DNA of 33,425 bases from an uncultured Bacteroidales bacterium (GCA_902776455.1 CACYQI010000048.1:1-33425); one strand, 5' to 3'. Counted from the stretch's first letter, positions 23,140 through 31,664 are shown. A program made the numbers and translations. Notes: generated from the letters alone by a model not told the origin.

Positions 23140-23442
23140 ATGGCAGAAATAACAATATCGATAATCTTTGCCCTTATTCCTCTAATAATGGGCATAATCA
23201 TTGCCTTTGGAAAGGGCGATAACCTCATTGCAGGGTACAACACTGCAAGCAAGGAAGAGAAAGAGAAGGTAAACATCAAGCGACTGAGACTTGCGACCGT
23301 CACTATGCTTCTGCTTTCCAGCATTTTTATCGCTTTTCTGCCTTTCGCCTCGCAGATGCTGCAATATGTAATGATTGCTGTATTGGTATTCCTCGCTGGG
23401 ATATTCATCATAATAGCCAACACCTGGTGCAAAAAGAAATAG
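23140..23442 (+). CDS. DUF3784-type small membrane protein
   Basis: A 100-residue protein with an N-terminal membrane segment, the motif 'GDNLIAGYNTASKEEKEKVN' characteristic of DUF3784, and two further hydrophobic segments. Function unknown. It is flanked with 8 bp and 2 bp gaps by the nucleoside phosphorylase and the aldolase, so it is an operon member. Confidence 0.85.
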   Translation: MAEITISIIFALIPLIMGIIIAFGKGDNLIAGYNTASKEEKEKVNIKRLRLATVTMLLLSSIFIAFLPFASQMLQYVMIAVLVFLAGIFIIIANTWCKKK

Positions 23443-23444
23443 CG

Positions 23445-24482
23445 ATGAAGACTTCTTTCGAGAGCGATTATAACAACGGAGCCCATCCAGAAGTAATTTG
23501 TCACCTGCTCGAGACAAACGGCAAGCAAAGCCAGTCGTATGGCTTCGACGAATGGAGCGAGCAGGCGCGAAACAAGATACGCACAGCTTGCAAGTGCCCT
23601 GAGGCTGACATCTTCTTCCTCGTCGGCGGCACGCAAGCCAATGCGACGGTCATCGACGGCATGCTCCAGACCTTCGAAGGTGTGATAGCCGTGCAGACGG
23701 CCCACATCAACGTCCACGAGTCGGGAGCCGTAGAACAGAGCGGACACAAGGTCATCATCCTACCCTCTCATGGCGGCAAGATGAGCGCGACGGACCTCGA
23801 AGCCTGGCTCAAAGCCTTTCATGCCGACCCGACACTCGAGCACATGGTCATCCCTGGCATGGTCTATATCACGTTTCCCACGGAGCTCGGCAGCGTCTAT
23901 ACGGCCAAAGAGATTGACGAGATACTTGCTGTTTGCCATCAATATGAGTTGAAACTCTTCATCGACGGAGCACGTCTGGGCTACGGACTTGCCTCTTCGG
24001 AATGCGATTTCGACCTGCCGTGGCTGGCTCATCATTGTGATGCCTTCTACATCGGCGGCACGAAAGTCGGGGCACTTTGTGGCGAAGCAGTCGTCTTCCC
24101 TCGAGGTAATGCACCCCGCCACTTCATGAACATCGTGAAGCGACACGGAGCACTTCTTGCAAAGAGCAGACTCGCTGGCGTTCAGTTCGATGCGCTATTC
24201 ACAGACAAGCTTTACTTCAACATCTCCAAGCATGCCATCGACATGGCCATGAAGATGCGAAAGTTGTTTGAAGATGCAGGCATTCCCCTTCGCGACTCCA
24301 GCACCAATCAACAATTCGTCGAGCTTACCCACGAGCAGATGAAGCACATACTTAAAGACATCCTCTTTGAGACATGGGAGCCGATAGACGCAGACCACAC
24401 TCTTTGCCGTTTCGTAACGAGCTGGGCCACGACCGACCGCGACCTCAAAACCATGAAAGAAGCCTTGGAAGCAATTCGCTGA
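23445..24482 (+). CDS. Low-specificity threonine-aldolase-like PLP enzyme (beta-eliminating lyase family)
   Basis: A 345-residue fold-type I PLP enzyme. 'FLVGGTQANATV' binds the cofactor phosphate, 'LFIDGARLGYGL' contains the cofactor-binding Asp, and Lys207 in 'YIGGTKVGAL' is the likely Schiff-base lysine. The family cleaves L-threonine or allo-threonine to glycine and acetaldehyde, or acts as a related lyase. The 'GGTK' version of the lysine motif differs from E. coli LtaE, so the substrate is uncertain. The ATG at 23445 is chosen, not an upstream in-frame ATG (23427) that overlaps the DUF3784 gene. It is last in its run of genes. Confidence 0.85.
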   Translation: MKTSFESDYNNGAHPEVICHLLETNGKQSQSYGFDEWSEQARNKIRTACKCPEADIFFLVGGTQANATVIDGMLQTFEGVIAVQTAHINVHESGAVEQSGHKVIILPSHGGKMSATDLEAWLKAFHADPTLEHMVIPGMVYITFPTELGSVYTAKEIDEILAVCHQYELKLFIDGARLGYGLASSECDFDLPWLAHHCDAFYIGGTKVGALCGEAVVFPRGNAPRHFMNIVKRHGALLAKSRLAGVQFDALFTDKLYFNISKHAIDMAMKMRKLFEDAGIPLRDSSTNQQFVELTHEQMKHILKDILFETWEPIDADHTLCRFVTSWATTDRDLKTMKEALEAIR

Positions 24483-24501
24483 GAAGTGAAATTTCAAAAA
24501 C

Positions 24502-24617
24502 AGCCTACATGCCTACATAAAATGCGTCGCAAGCCCGATGAATAAAGAGAATCTCGCAAATGCGCCAATCCCTTTTGTAGAGCGGCTTTCGGAAGAATTC
24601 ATGTAGGCATGTAGGCT
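24502..24617. repeat. Perfect 17-bp inverted arrays (CCTACATG) after the aldolase gene
   Basis: AGCCTACATGCCTACAT (24502-24518) and its exact inverse complement (24601-24617), spaced by 82 nt. Each arm is two copies of an 8-bp unit. It has the design of array, spacer, inverted array. Confidence 0.9.
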
Positions 24618-24658
24618 TGTTCGTAAAATTCACAAGAGAAGTTTATCCTTTTCACACA

Positions 24659-24690
24659 CTTTTCACCTTTTCAACTTTTCACCTTTTCAA
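24659..24690. repeat. 8-bp direct tandem array (CTTTTCAC/CTTTTCAA)
   Basis: Four units of 8 bp alternating CTTTTCAC and CTTTTCAA. No inverse arm is seen nearby. It lies in a gene-free stretch just before the 22-bp repeats. Confidence 0.8.
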
Positions 24691-24701
24691 CTTTGATTGC
24701 T

Positions 24702-24817
24702 CCACGGAGCATCGGCTCACACTCCACGTTGAATTCGCCAACTATCCACGTTGTATTCGCCAACTATCCACGTGAAGTCGGCCGTTCATCCGCGTGTAGT
24801 TCCCATCTGCTTCACGT
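24702..24817. repeat. Degenerate 22-bp periodic repeat anchored on CCACGT
   Basis: CCACG or a one-base variant recurs at 24702, 24724, 24746, 24768, 24790 and 24812, exactly 22 bp apart. The following 14-16 bp vary, often around TTCGCCAACTAT or ATCGGC. It belongs to the same family as 686-865. Confidence 0.85.
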
Positions 24818-24900
24818 TACAAAGCTTACGAAAAATCCCGAATTACGCAAGTAAATCGGCAATTATTTACACTCGAAAAGGGAGGTTTTGTCGAATGAGA

Positions 24901-25150
24901 GAAAGCAGGAAAGCAGGAAAGTAGGAAAGTAGGAAAGTAGGAAAGCCGACATTAAGGTGTTTCGGTGGTGCTGAGAAACGCGGAAAGTGGACTTTTCTTA
25001 GTAAAAGTTTATTATTATTATATTAATAAATAATTATATAAATATATACGGTATATATTACCTATATTATATATCCTTAATTATACCTGCTTTGCGGGTT
25101 CAAAATGTATTAATGTCTACTTTCCTACTTTCTTACTTTCTTCACTTTTC
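24901..25150. repeat. Inverted 8-bp arrays upstream of the restriction-modification gene
   Basis: Six units of GAAAGCAG or GAAAGTAG (24901-24948) and, after a 168-nt very A+T-rich spacer, three inverse units CTACTTTC, CTACTTTC, TTACTTTC (25117-25140) and a partial one. The stretch ends about 70 bp before the gene start, just ahead of its promoter. Confidence 0.9.
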
Positions 25151-25163
25151 TGCTGGAAGATGC

Positions 25164-25192
25164 TTGCAATTGAAAAATAAGTCGTAACTTTA
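25164..25192 (+). promoter_or_regulatory. Promoter of the restriction-modification gene
   Basis: TTG at 25164-25166, 18 bp, then TAACTTTA at 25185-25192 (one mismatch to TAnnTTTG). It lies 26 bp before the start. Confidence 0.6.
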
Positions 25193-25217
25193 CACCCGAA
25201 AACAATTAATCCGCTTT

Positions 25218-28200
25218 ATGCTATTCCAGAAGAACATCCTCAGAAAATACCTTGCCCTGCTGCCTGCCGAACAGATGGCCGAGGCGTGGAGCACGTTCCA
25301 GAGCTATTTCCTCAATGCCGCCATACAGCAGAACATCCTCCAGTCGAAGGAGGAGCAGTTCCAGGAAGGTTTCCTGCGCGAACTCTTCGTCAAGGTGCTT
25401 GGCTACACGCTCAATCCCTCGCCCAATTTCAACCTCATCACCGAGCAGAAGAACGAGACGAACTCCAAGAAAGCCGATGGCGCCATCCTGATTGAAGAAA
25501 AGGTTGTGGGCATCATCGAGCTGAAAGACCACAAGACGCCCGACCTCTCGAAGGTCGAGACGCAAGCCTTCGGCTACAAGAACCAGCATCCCGATGCCCG
25601 ACTTGTCGTCATTTCCAACTTCGAGAAGTTGCGACTCTACATCGACAATACGGTGGAGCATATCGAATGGAACCTCTTCACCCTCACAGAGCAAGACTTC
25701 CGCGAACTCTACCTCTGCCTCGCTTTCGAGCAGGTAAAGCAGGAAACAGCCCTGAAGATGAAGCAGGAGTCCGTCTCCAGCGAAGACCAAATCACGAAGG
25801 CCCTCTACAAGGACTACTCCCAATTCAAGCGCGTGCTCTTTGCCGACATCGTGAAGAACAACCCCGACTACGACCAGCTTCTGCTCTTCAAGAAGACACA
25901 AAAGCTGCTCGACCGCCTGCTCTTTATCTTCTTTGCCGAAGACTGCGCACTTTTGCCCCCAAACTCCATGATGCAAATCATCGACCAATGGGAGAAACTC
26001 TCGGAACTGGATGCCTACGTCCCCTTCTACGAGCGCATCAAGAAGTATTTCGGCTATATGAACACAGGCTTCCAAGGCAAGAAGTACGAAATCTTCGCCT
26101 ACAACGGAGGTCTGTTCAAACCTGATGAGGTGCTCGACAACATCACAATCTCCGATGCTGTGCTTGTGGAACACACCAAGCGCCTCTCGGAATACGACTT
26201 CGAGAGCGAAGTGGATGTGAACATTTTGGGCCACATCTTCGAGAACTCCCTCAGCGAGATTGAAGAAATGACAAGGCAGATAAATGGTACGCAAGATGGT
26301 ACGCAGGCGTCTCGCCTGCGGGAAAGCAGCCAGCCGACAGCCGCGGGCGAGACGCCCGCGTACCTTTCCAAGCGCAAGCAGGACGGCGTCTTCTATACGC
26401 CCCAATACATTACTAAATATATAGTTGAAAATACCGTAGGCCGTCTCTGCACGAAAAAGAAGCAAGAGCTGGGCATCGACGAGGCAGAGTACTTTGCCGA
26501 CGCTCACCGACAGAAGCAAACCAAGATTCGCCTGCTCGACAAGTTGACGCAATATCGCGACTGGCTCAAGCAAATCACGATTCTCGACCCCGCTTGCGGT
26601 TCGGGTGCCTTCCTGAATGCAGCACTTCGTTTCCTGATAGACGAGCACCACAAAATCGACGTAATGGAAGCCAAAGTGACAGAATCCACAATCGTCTATC
26701 CCGATATAGACAAAGAGATACTGGAGCACAACCTTTTTGGCGTTGACATCAACGAAGAGAGCGTAGAGATAGCGCAACTTGCTTTGTGGCTTCGTACTGC
26801 CCAGCCCCGCCGCAAGCTCAACACCCTTAACGAGAACATCAAGTGTGGCAACTCGCTCATCAGCGACCCAGCCATTGCCGGCGACAAAGCATTCGACTGG
26901 CAGAAAGAGTTCCCGCAAGTCTTCGAAAAGGGAGGATTTGATGTAGTTATAGGCAATCCGCCGTATGTGAGGGCAGATAGTCCAGGCAACTCTTTAGACT
27001 TTCGCAATTATATGACATCGTGCGGCAAATGGGAAACGCTTGCAGGCAAATGGGATTTATATATACCATTCCTCGAATTGTCAATCAAGTTGTCGAAGCC
27101 CAATGGCCTTTGCTCATTCATTATTCCTGATGCTTATTGTCATGCAGAATATGGGAAACAAAGCTTGGAATACATGAAGAGTCACCGCTATTTGTCGATG
27201 ATTGACTATTTCCCAGATATTGATGTGTTCGAAGGTGTAGGCGTAAAAAGTGTTATCGTAGGATTTGATAAGAAAGGAGCAAGCATCTTTACCCAAAGAG
27301 TCCATAACGCCAATCATCAATATGTAGAGAAGAATCAAGATAGTTATCCCGATAATCTGAGAATTGATGCTAAGCAAAGAGTTCTCGAAGGGAAGAATGA
27401 CATGATTCCTTTAGGAAACGTTTGCTATATTACTAAAGGTATTGTAGGCAATAGTGATGAAAAGCAATATAAAGGCGAATTTCTTGTAGGGGACTTACTC
27501 TCTGACATAAGGGATGAAAAGCATCCCAAACTATATTATGAAGGGAAAGATATAAGTAGTTGGCGACTACAAAGAGGTCGTTACATAGAATATGGAACAG
27601 AACGTTCGCCAAGCAAATGGAGTAGAAAAGGCTTCACAGAAATGTTCGAGGGTTCACAAAAGTTAGTAACGATGCGAAGTCCTGGCACTTTTCCTCGCAC
27701 ATTCCTCGACACAGAAAATGGGTACTTCAATGAAAGTGCAATTGGCTTTAAGCGTTGGATAGACCTAAAGGGCGTAAATAATAATAGTATATCAAAGTCA
27801 TATAATGATGAGGTAGAAAGAACGTCGTTTGAAGAAATATCTACAAACTATTCCTATAAGGCTTTGCTCGCCTTCTTCAATTCCTCACTTATACGCTATG
27901 AACTTAATACTGAGCGCCGTAGTAACATTCATATCTATCCAGACGATTGGAAGCGTCTTGTGCTACCTAAAGTGACGATAGGACAATTAGCTCCTCTTGA
28001 AGCCCTTGCCGACAAGATGCTCTCCCTTAACAAGGATTTGCAGGAGAAGCGCTCTCGTTTCCTGCGTCGTTTGGGTGAAAACATAGAGGGCGTGAAGATA
28101 ACAACTGCCCTGCAAACCTTCGACGAGCTGGACTTTGCAGGCTTCGTGGCAGAGCTGAAGAAACAGAAGATAAAGCTCTCACTCTCCCAGCAGGACGAAT

Positions 28201-28343
28201 GGGAGCCATACTTCAACGACTACAACACAGCCTGCAACACGCTGAAAGAGCAAATCAGCGAGACAGATAAAGAGATAGACTCCCGCGTCTTCGACCTCTA
28301 CGGCCTCACCCCAGAAGAACGACAGACTGTACTTAACACATAA
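25218..28343 (+). CDS. Type IIG (Eco57I-like) restriction-modification protein
   Basis: A 1041-residue single-chain restriction endonuclease and N6-adenine methyltransferase. The N-terminal nuclease has a PD-(D/E)xK core: Asp87 in 'KKADGAIL' and Glu101-Lys103 in 'GIIELKD'. The methyltransferase starts near residue 384 ('DGVFYTPQYITKYIVENTVG'), with SAM motif I 'LDPACGSGAFLNAAL' (from residue 456) and catalytic 'GNPPYV' (N580-Y583). The C-terminal third holds the target-recognition domain and a coiled segment. No separate methylase, specificity or nuclease gene is adjacent, as expected for type IIG. A palindromic repeat is inserted in frame at residues about 355-383. DNA from about 26935 to 27950 is distinctly A+T-richer than the rest, consistent with exchange of the recognition domain. 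The target site cannot be read from sequence. Confidence 0.92.
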   Translation: MLFQKNILRKYLALLPAEQMAEAWSTFQSYFLNAAIQQNILQSKEEQFQEGFLRELFVKVLGYTLNPSPNFNLITEQKNETNSKKADGAILIEEKVVGIIELKDHKTPDLSKVETQAFGYKNQHPDARLVVISNFEKLRLYIDNTVEHIEWNLFTLTEQDFRELYLCLAFEQVKQETALKMKQESVSSEDQITKALYKDYSQFKRVLFADIVKNNPDYDQLLLFKKTQKLLDRLLFIFFAEDCALLPPNSMMQIIDQWEKLSELDAYVPFYERIKKYFGYMNTGFQGKKYEIFAYNGGLFKPDEVLDNITISDAVLVEHTKRLSEYDFESEVDVNILGHIFENSLSEIEEMTRQINGTQDGTQASRLRESSQPTAAGETPAYLSKRKQDGVFYTPQYITKYIVENTVGRLCTKKKQELGIDEAEYFADAHRQKQTKIRLLDKLTQYRDWLKQITILDPACGSGAFLNAALRFLIDEHHKIDVMEAKVTESTIVYPDIDKEILEHNLFGVDINEESVEIAQLALWLRTAQPRRKLNTLNENIKCGNSLISDPAIAGDKAFDWQKEFPQVFEKGGFDVVIGNPPYVRADSPGNSLDFRNYMTSCGKWETLAGKWDLYIPFLELSIKLSKPNGLCSFIIPDAYCHAEYGKQSLEYMKSHRYLSMIDYFPDIDVFEGVGVKSVIVGFDKKGASIFTQRVHNANHQYVEKNQDSYPDNLRIDAKQRVLEGKNDMIPLGNVCYITKGIVGNSDEKQYKGEFLVGDLLSDIRDEKHPKLYYEGKDISSWRLQRGRYIEYGTERSPSKWSRKGFTEMFEGSQKLVTMRSPGTFPRTFLDTENGYFNESAIGFKRWIDLKGVNNNSISKSYNDEVERTSFEEISTNYSYKALLAFFNSSLIRYELNTERRSNIHIYPDDWKRLVLPKVTIGQLAPLEALADKMLSLNKDLQEKRSRFLRRLGENIEGVKITTALQTFDELDFAGFVAELKKQKIKLSLSQQDEWEPYFNDYNTACNTLKEQISETDKEIDSRVFDLYGLTPEERQTVLNT
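26298..26364. repeat. REP-like palindrome inserted in frame in the restriction-modification gene
   Basis: Arms GGTACGCAGGCGTCTCGCC.. (26298-26321) and their inverse (26341-26364) match over 24 bp with two mismatches, and each arm also folds alone (GCAGGCG tct CGCCTGC). The element adds about 25 residues ('GTQASRLRESSQPTAAGE' and flanks) between the nuclease half and the methyltransferase, keeping the frame. Confidence 0.85.
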
Positions 28344-28367
28344 CATCCAAAGGCGTTACCTATACGA

Positions 28368-28402
28368 ACTAACCTCTCATTTCTCAATCTTCAATTCTCA
28401 AT
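28368..28402. repeat. Heptamer array directly upstream of mnmE
   Basis: Five heptamers: ACTAACC, TCTCATT, and then variants of TCTCAAT up to 28402, 8 nt before the mnmE ATG. Only the downstream arm is present; the gap to the previous gene is 67 bp. Confidence 0.75.
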
Positions 28403-28410
28403 TTAATAAG

Positions 28411-29760
28411 ATGAAACAAGATACCATTTGCGCACTTGCCACACCTCCAGGAGGAGCCATCGCCATCGTTCGCATCAGCGGACCAGACGCTATTGCCATC
28501 ACAGACTGCATCTTCTCGGGAAACCTGAAGAATGCAAAGGGAAACACCATACACTTCGGAGATGTTATCGATGCCGACGGCAACGAACTCGATGAAGTAC
28601 TTGTAGCCGTCTTCCGGGAACCACATTCATACACAGGAGAAGACAGCACGGAAATCAGTTGCCACGGAAGCCCGTACATCGCACAGCACCTGCTGGAGTC
28701 GCTCATCCTGAGCGGAGCACGACAGGCAGAACCCGGCGAATACACCATGCGTGCTTTCATGAACGGCAAGTTTGACCTCAGCCAAGCAGAAGCCGTGGCC
28801 GACCTCATCGCATCTTCCACACAACAAACACACCAAATGGCAATAAGCCAGATGCGAGGACAGTTCAGCCACGAACTGGCAGAACTTCAAGGCGAACTGC
28901 TCCACCTCACCACCCTACTGGAACTCGAACTCGACTTCAACGACCAGGACGTAGAGTTCGCCAACCGACCGCAACTCTCCGAACTGATGGATAAAATAGA
29001 GGAGCATATCAGCCACCTGGCAGACTCCTTCCAGACAGGCAATGCCATCAAGAACGGCATTCCCGTCGCCATCATCGGAGCACCCAACGTCGGAAAATCA
29101 ACCCTCCTCAATGCCCTCGTAGGAGAAGAACGGGCCATCGTCTCAAACATTCAGGGAACAACACGCGACCTCATAGAAGATACCACACAAATAGACGGCA
29201 TCACATTCCGATTCATCGACACAGCAGGCATACGCAAAACGCAAAACAAACTGGAACGGATGGGCATAGAACGCTCAATACAAGCCGCCGAAAAAGCCCA
29301 AATCATACTTCTGCTCACCGAAAGCAACATACCATTCCCGGATATTGACTTCAGAGAAGACCAAGTAGTCCTACAAGTCATCAGCAAATGCGACATGACC
29401 CTGCCAAGCAGTTCCTACCTCTATCACCGACAGCCAGACAGCCGTTTGTTCCATATCTCTGCCGCCACAGGCGATGGTATGGACCTCCTTCGAAAAGCTC
29501 TCGTCAAAGAGTCCGCTCTGCCATCCAATCTCGACATGACTCATTCCGTAGTGACAAACGTACGACACTACAACGCACTACTCCAATCTCTCGAAGCCCT
29601 CCGCCGAGCCAAACAAGCCTTCGCCGACCACACCCCCACCGACCTAATCGCCGAAGACCTTCGCCAATGCCTCCACCACCTCGGCGAAATCACCGGCACC
29701 GAAATCACCTCCGACGACGTCCTCCACAACATCTTCGCAACATTCTGCGTGGGCAAGTAG
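28411..29760 (+). CDS. mnmE: tRNA uridine-5-carboxymethylaminomethyl(34) synthesis GTPase MnmE
   Basis: A 449-residue GTPase that, with MnmG, modifies the wobble uridine of certain tRNAs using tetrahydrofolate. The N-terminal folate-binding domain (about 1-118) starts 'DTICALATPPGGAIAIVR'. The G domain has G1 'GAPNVGKST' (from residue 223), G2 'GTTRD' and G3 'DTAG'. The G4 site reads 'SKCD' where NKxD is usual. The C-terminus ends 'FCVGK', the normal C-[IVL]-GK tail whose Cys is catalytic. Length is normal. It is preceded by heptamers (28368-28402). The following lipoprotein gene is on the other strand, so the two converge. Confidence 0.95.
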   Translation: MKQDTICALATPPGGAIAIVRISGPDAIAITDCIFSGNLKNAKGNTIHFGDVIDADGNELDEVLVAVFREPHSYTGEDSTEISCHGSPYIAQHLLESLILSGARQAEPGEYTMRAFMNGKFDLSQAEAVADLIASSTQQTHQMAISQMRGQFSHELAELQGELLHLTTLLELELDFNDQDVEFANRPQLSELMDKIEEHISHLADSFQTGNAIKNGIPVAIIGAPNVGKSTLLNALVGEERAIVSNIQGTTRDLIEDTTQIDGITFRFIDTAGIRKTQNKLERMGIERSIQAAEKAQIILLLTESNIPFPDIDFREDQVVLQVISKCDMTLPSSSYLYHRQPDSRLFHISAATGDGMDLLRKALVKESALPSNLDMTHSVVTNVRHYNALLQSLEALRRAKQAFADHTPTDLIAEDLRQCLHHLGEITGTEITSDDVLHNIFATFCVGK

Positions 29761-29826
29761 CTTCTGCGCGGGACACTAGTTACCCTTTTAAATTAAAACC
29801 GTCCTCACGTCTTATAACATCATACT

Positions 29827-30615
29827 CTATTTCAAATACTTACTTCCATTCCATCTATATGTAACACCACGAATACCGCTTGCTAAATCATATACACCGT
29901 TGGTTTTAGTTGAGAGTATTTTGAATTCGAGCCAATGATAGTCCACTTCTGGGTCTCCCCACCTTACTCCAGACTGGTATGAATATTCTATAATTTCGTT
30001 TTTTCCATCACCGTTTAGGTCATAACTCACCTGTTTCTTTACTTCACGCCCATGAAAAGGAGCCTCTTGCTCTTCTGGTGTAAACGCGGTATTAGGATCA
30101 ATTACTAATAACTCTTTAGTCCCATCAGGCTTAGGTTTAGTATAATCTTCAACCTTGAGAATTCTTCCTTTCTCATAAATGAATCGCACGTAGTGAGCAT
30201 CATTTCCCCCTGTGAAAGACCACTTTCCGTTCCATTTTTCTACTGAATCGTTAAGACTTACGTCAAGATTCCGAAACTCAACCTTCCGAAAAGTATTAGA
30301 TTCTTTATCGAAAAATACGATGGACGACCAACTAGCACTGCCACCCGCTGATTCACCTATAAAAGCTTCCTCTAATCCATCACCATCATAATCTCGTTGG
30401 TCTATTATCCAGACCACGTCACCAATCCCAGTATTCTGAAATTGGCCATCCTTTGTTGCCCATATTTCTTGACTATAATCGTCAGACTCAACCACTCGAT
30501 ATTCTATTTGGGGACCTTTACTTCCTTCGCTATTTTTACTATTGCCTGCACATGAAAATGCCATCAATGAAATAAGCAAAAATGCTAACGTTATGTTTGT
30601 TTTGTTCTGTGTCAT
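29827..30615 (-). CDS. Putative lipoprotein with EF-hand/FG-GAP-like Asp loops
   Basis: A 262-residue exported lipoprotein: signal 'LAFLLISLMAFSC' with the lipid-carrying Cys22. Two calcium-type loops are visible, 'DYDGDGLEEAF' and 'DLNGDGKNEIIE', like those in FG-GAP/VCBS-type repeats and EF-hand loops, so metal binding is plausible. The rest is beta-rich with a C-terminal 'VTYRWNGSKYLK'. Function not recognised. It follows the next lipoprotein gene (98 bp gap, same strand) and may share its transcript. The region is A+T-richer than the genes to its left. Confidence 0.75.
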   Translation of the reverse strand: MTQNKTNITLAFLLISLMAFSCAGNSKNSEGSKGPQIEYRVVESDDYSQEIWATKDGQFQNTGIGDVVWIIDQRDYDGDGLEEAFIGESAGGSASWSSIVFFDKESNTFRKVEFRNLDVSLNDSVEKWNGKWSFTGGNDAHYVRFIYEKGRILKVEDYTKPKPDGTKELLVIDPNTAFTPEEQEAPFHGREVKKQVSYDLNGDGKNEIIEYSYQSGVRWGDPEVDYHWLEFKILSTKTNGVYDLASGIRGVTYRWNGSKYLK

Positions 30616-30713
30616 ATTTATAAGTTCTTTAGTTAATACAATATTCTCAACGTGAAATCAACACTAATTTACAATGCACAAATAGGAGTTCCGTTGTGTA
30701 ATTAAAATAATCC

Positions 30714-31649
30714 TTACTTTCTTAAATTCCTATCAGTAATCTCATCGCTTTCCTCATCAATGAGCCAGTAGTTTCCAATCTTAGAAAAATACAGATAGCT
30801 GGGATAGTCCTTAGTTTTGCCGTTTTTTGTGACACGTTTGCCGAAATCACAACGAACCCGATTGTCAGATAGTTTCATCACATTTATATTGTAGCATTCT
30901 TGCCTGTAGTCCGAAGATCTATCACGAAGAGCATCCTGCTTCATCTTCACAACTTCCTTTCCTTTCATCCTCTTGCCGTAGAACATCACAGTCTCTGCAT
31001 ATGGATTGTTACTGGAATCCTCAAAACGACCCTGATGATGCATGTCGTTCCATTTGTGAACCTGCTGACAGAAAAAGGTATCATCACAGGCATCGCCACT
31101 CTCTTGATGGTCCTGACCGTCAGTTCTCATGTCATTTTGTGTTTTAGGCTGGCTCGTTTCTACTCTCTGATAATATACATCCCATGCCCTAATCTTGTCT
31201 CCATGTTCTCTATTATTGGAGACCATGTCTTTGAAACCGTCACGGTATCGGGTCGTTTCCCATATCATATCTTTATTTTCCGAAATATAATAATCACTGT
31301 TGCCAATTGTAATGTTGATATAGCCAAACTCGCTTCCTCCCCTATAAAATGAGCCATAATTCCAATAACCATAGTTCCAATAAATACGATTGCTGCTATA
31401 ACCATGATCAGCTCTATGGCCATGCTTGGCTGTCCCATCTGAATACATGATTAAAGAGCATGTTTCACTAAAATTAAACTCTTCATATCGTTTATATGTT
31501 ATTACTGTACTATCCCACTTTTCCTCTGTTACTGATTCTTCATCAGTATTAGCATCCTCTACTTGCTGCCTTTTTCCCAGCTGATTGCATGACAATAGAC
31601 TTAGTCCGCCGATCATCAGAACTAACATGATTAAAACTTTGTACTTCAT
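30714..31649 (-). CDS. Putative lipoprotein, hypothetical (311 aa)
   Basis: Signal 'VLMIGGLSLLSC' with lipidated Cys21 and a 'LLSC' lipobox. The mature part begins with an acidic linker and a Tyr/Gly/Asn-rich segment (about 85-110). The last 110 residues ('HKWNDMHHQGRFEDS.. MFYGKRMKGKEVV.. YLYFSKIGNYWLIDEE') have the outline of an NTF2/SnoaL-like alpha-beta domain. I do not recognise a specific function. Its start lies 15 bp after the stop of the UDG-like gene, so the two are likely one operon. Confidence 0.7.
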   Translation of the reverse strand: MKYKVLIMLVLMIGGLSLLSCNQLGKRQQVEDANTDEESVTEEKWDSTVITYKRYEEFNFSETCSLIMYSDGTAKHGHRADHGYSSNRIYWNYGYWNYGSFYRGGSEFGYINITIGNSDYYISENKDMIWETTRYRDGFKDMVSNNREHGDKIRAWDVYYQRVETSQPKTQNDMRTDGQDHQESGDACDDTFFCQQVHKWNDMHHQGRFEDSSNNPYAETVMFYGKRMKGKEVVKMKQDALRDRSSDYRQECYNINVMKLSDNRVRCDFGKRVTKNGKTKDYPSYLYFSKIGNYWLIDEESDEITDRNLRK

Positions 31650-31664
31650 AATCTCTATTCAATT

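Noticed and set aside
24702-24817. CRISPR array or plasmid iterons
   Set aside because: No spacers of CRISPR type and no replication initiator gene nearby; kept only as an unexplained 22-bp repeat.
25221-26918. 565-aa minus-strand frame opposite the restriction-modification gene
   Set aside because: The plus strand carries the PD-(D/E)xK, SAM and upstream methyltransferase motifs here; the antisense frame is a codon-bias shadow.
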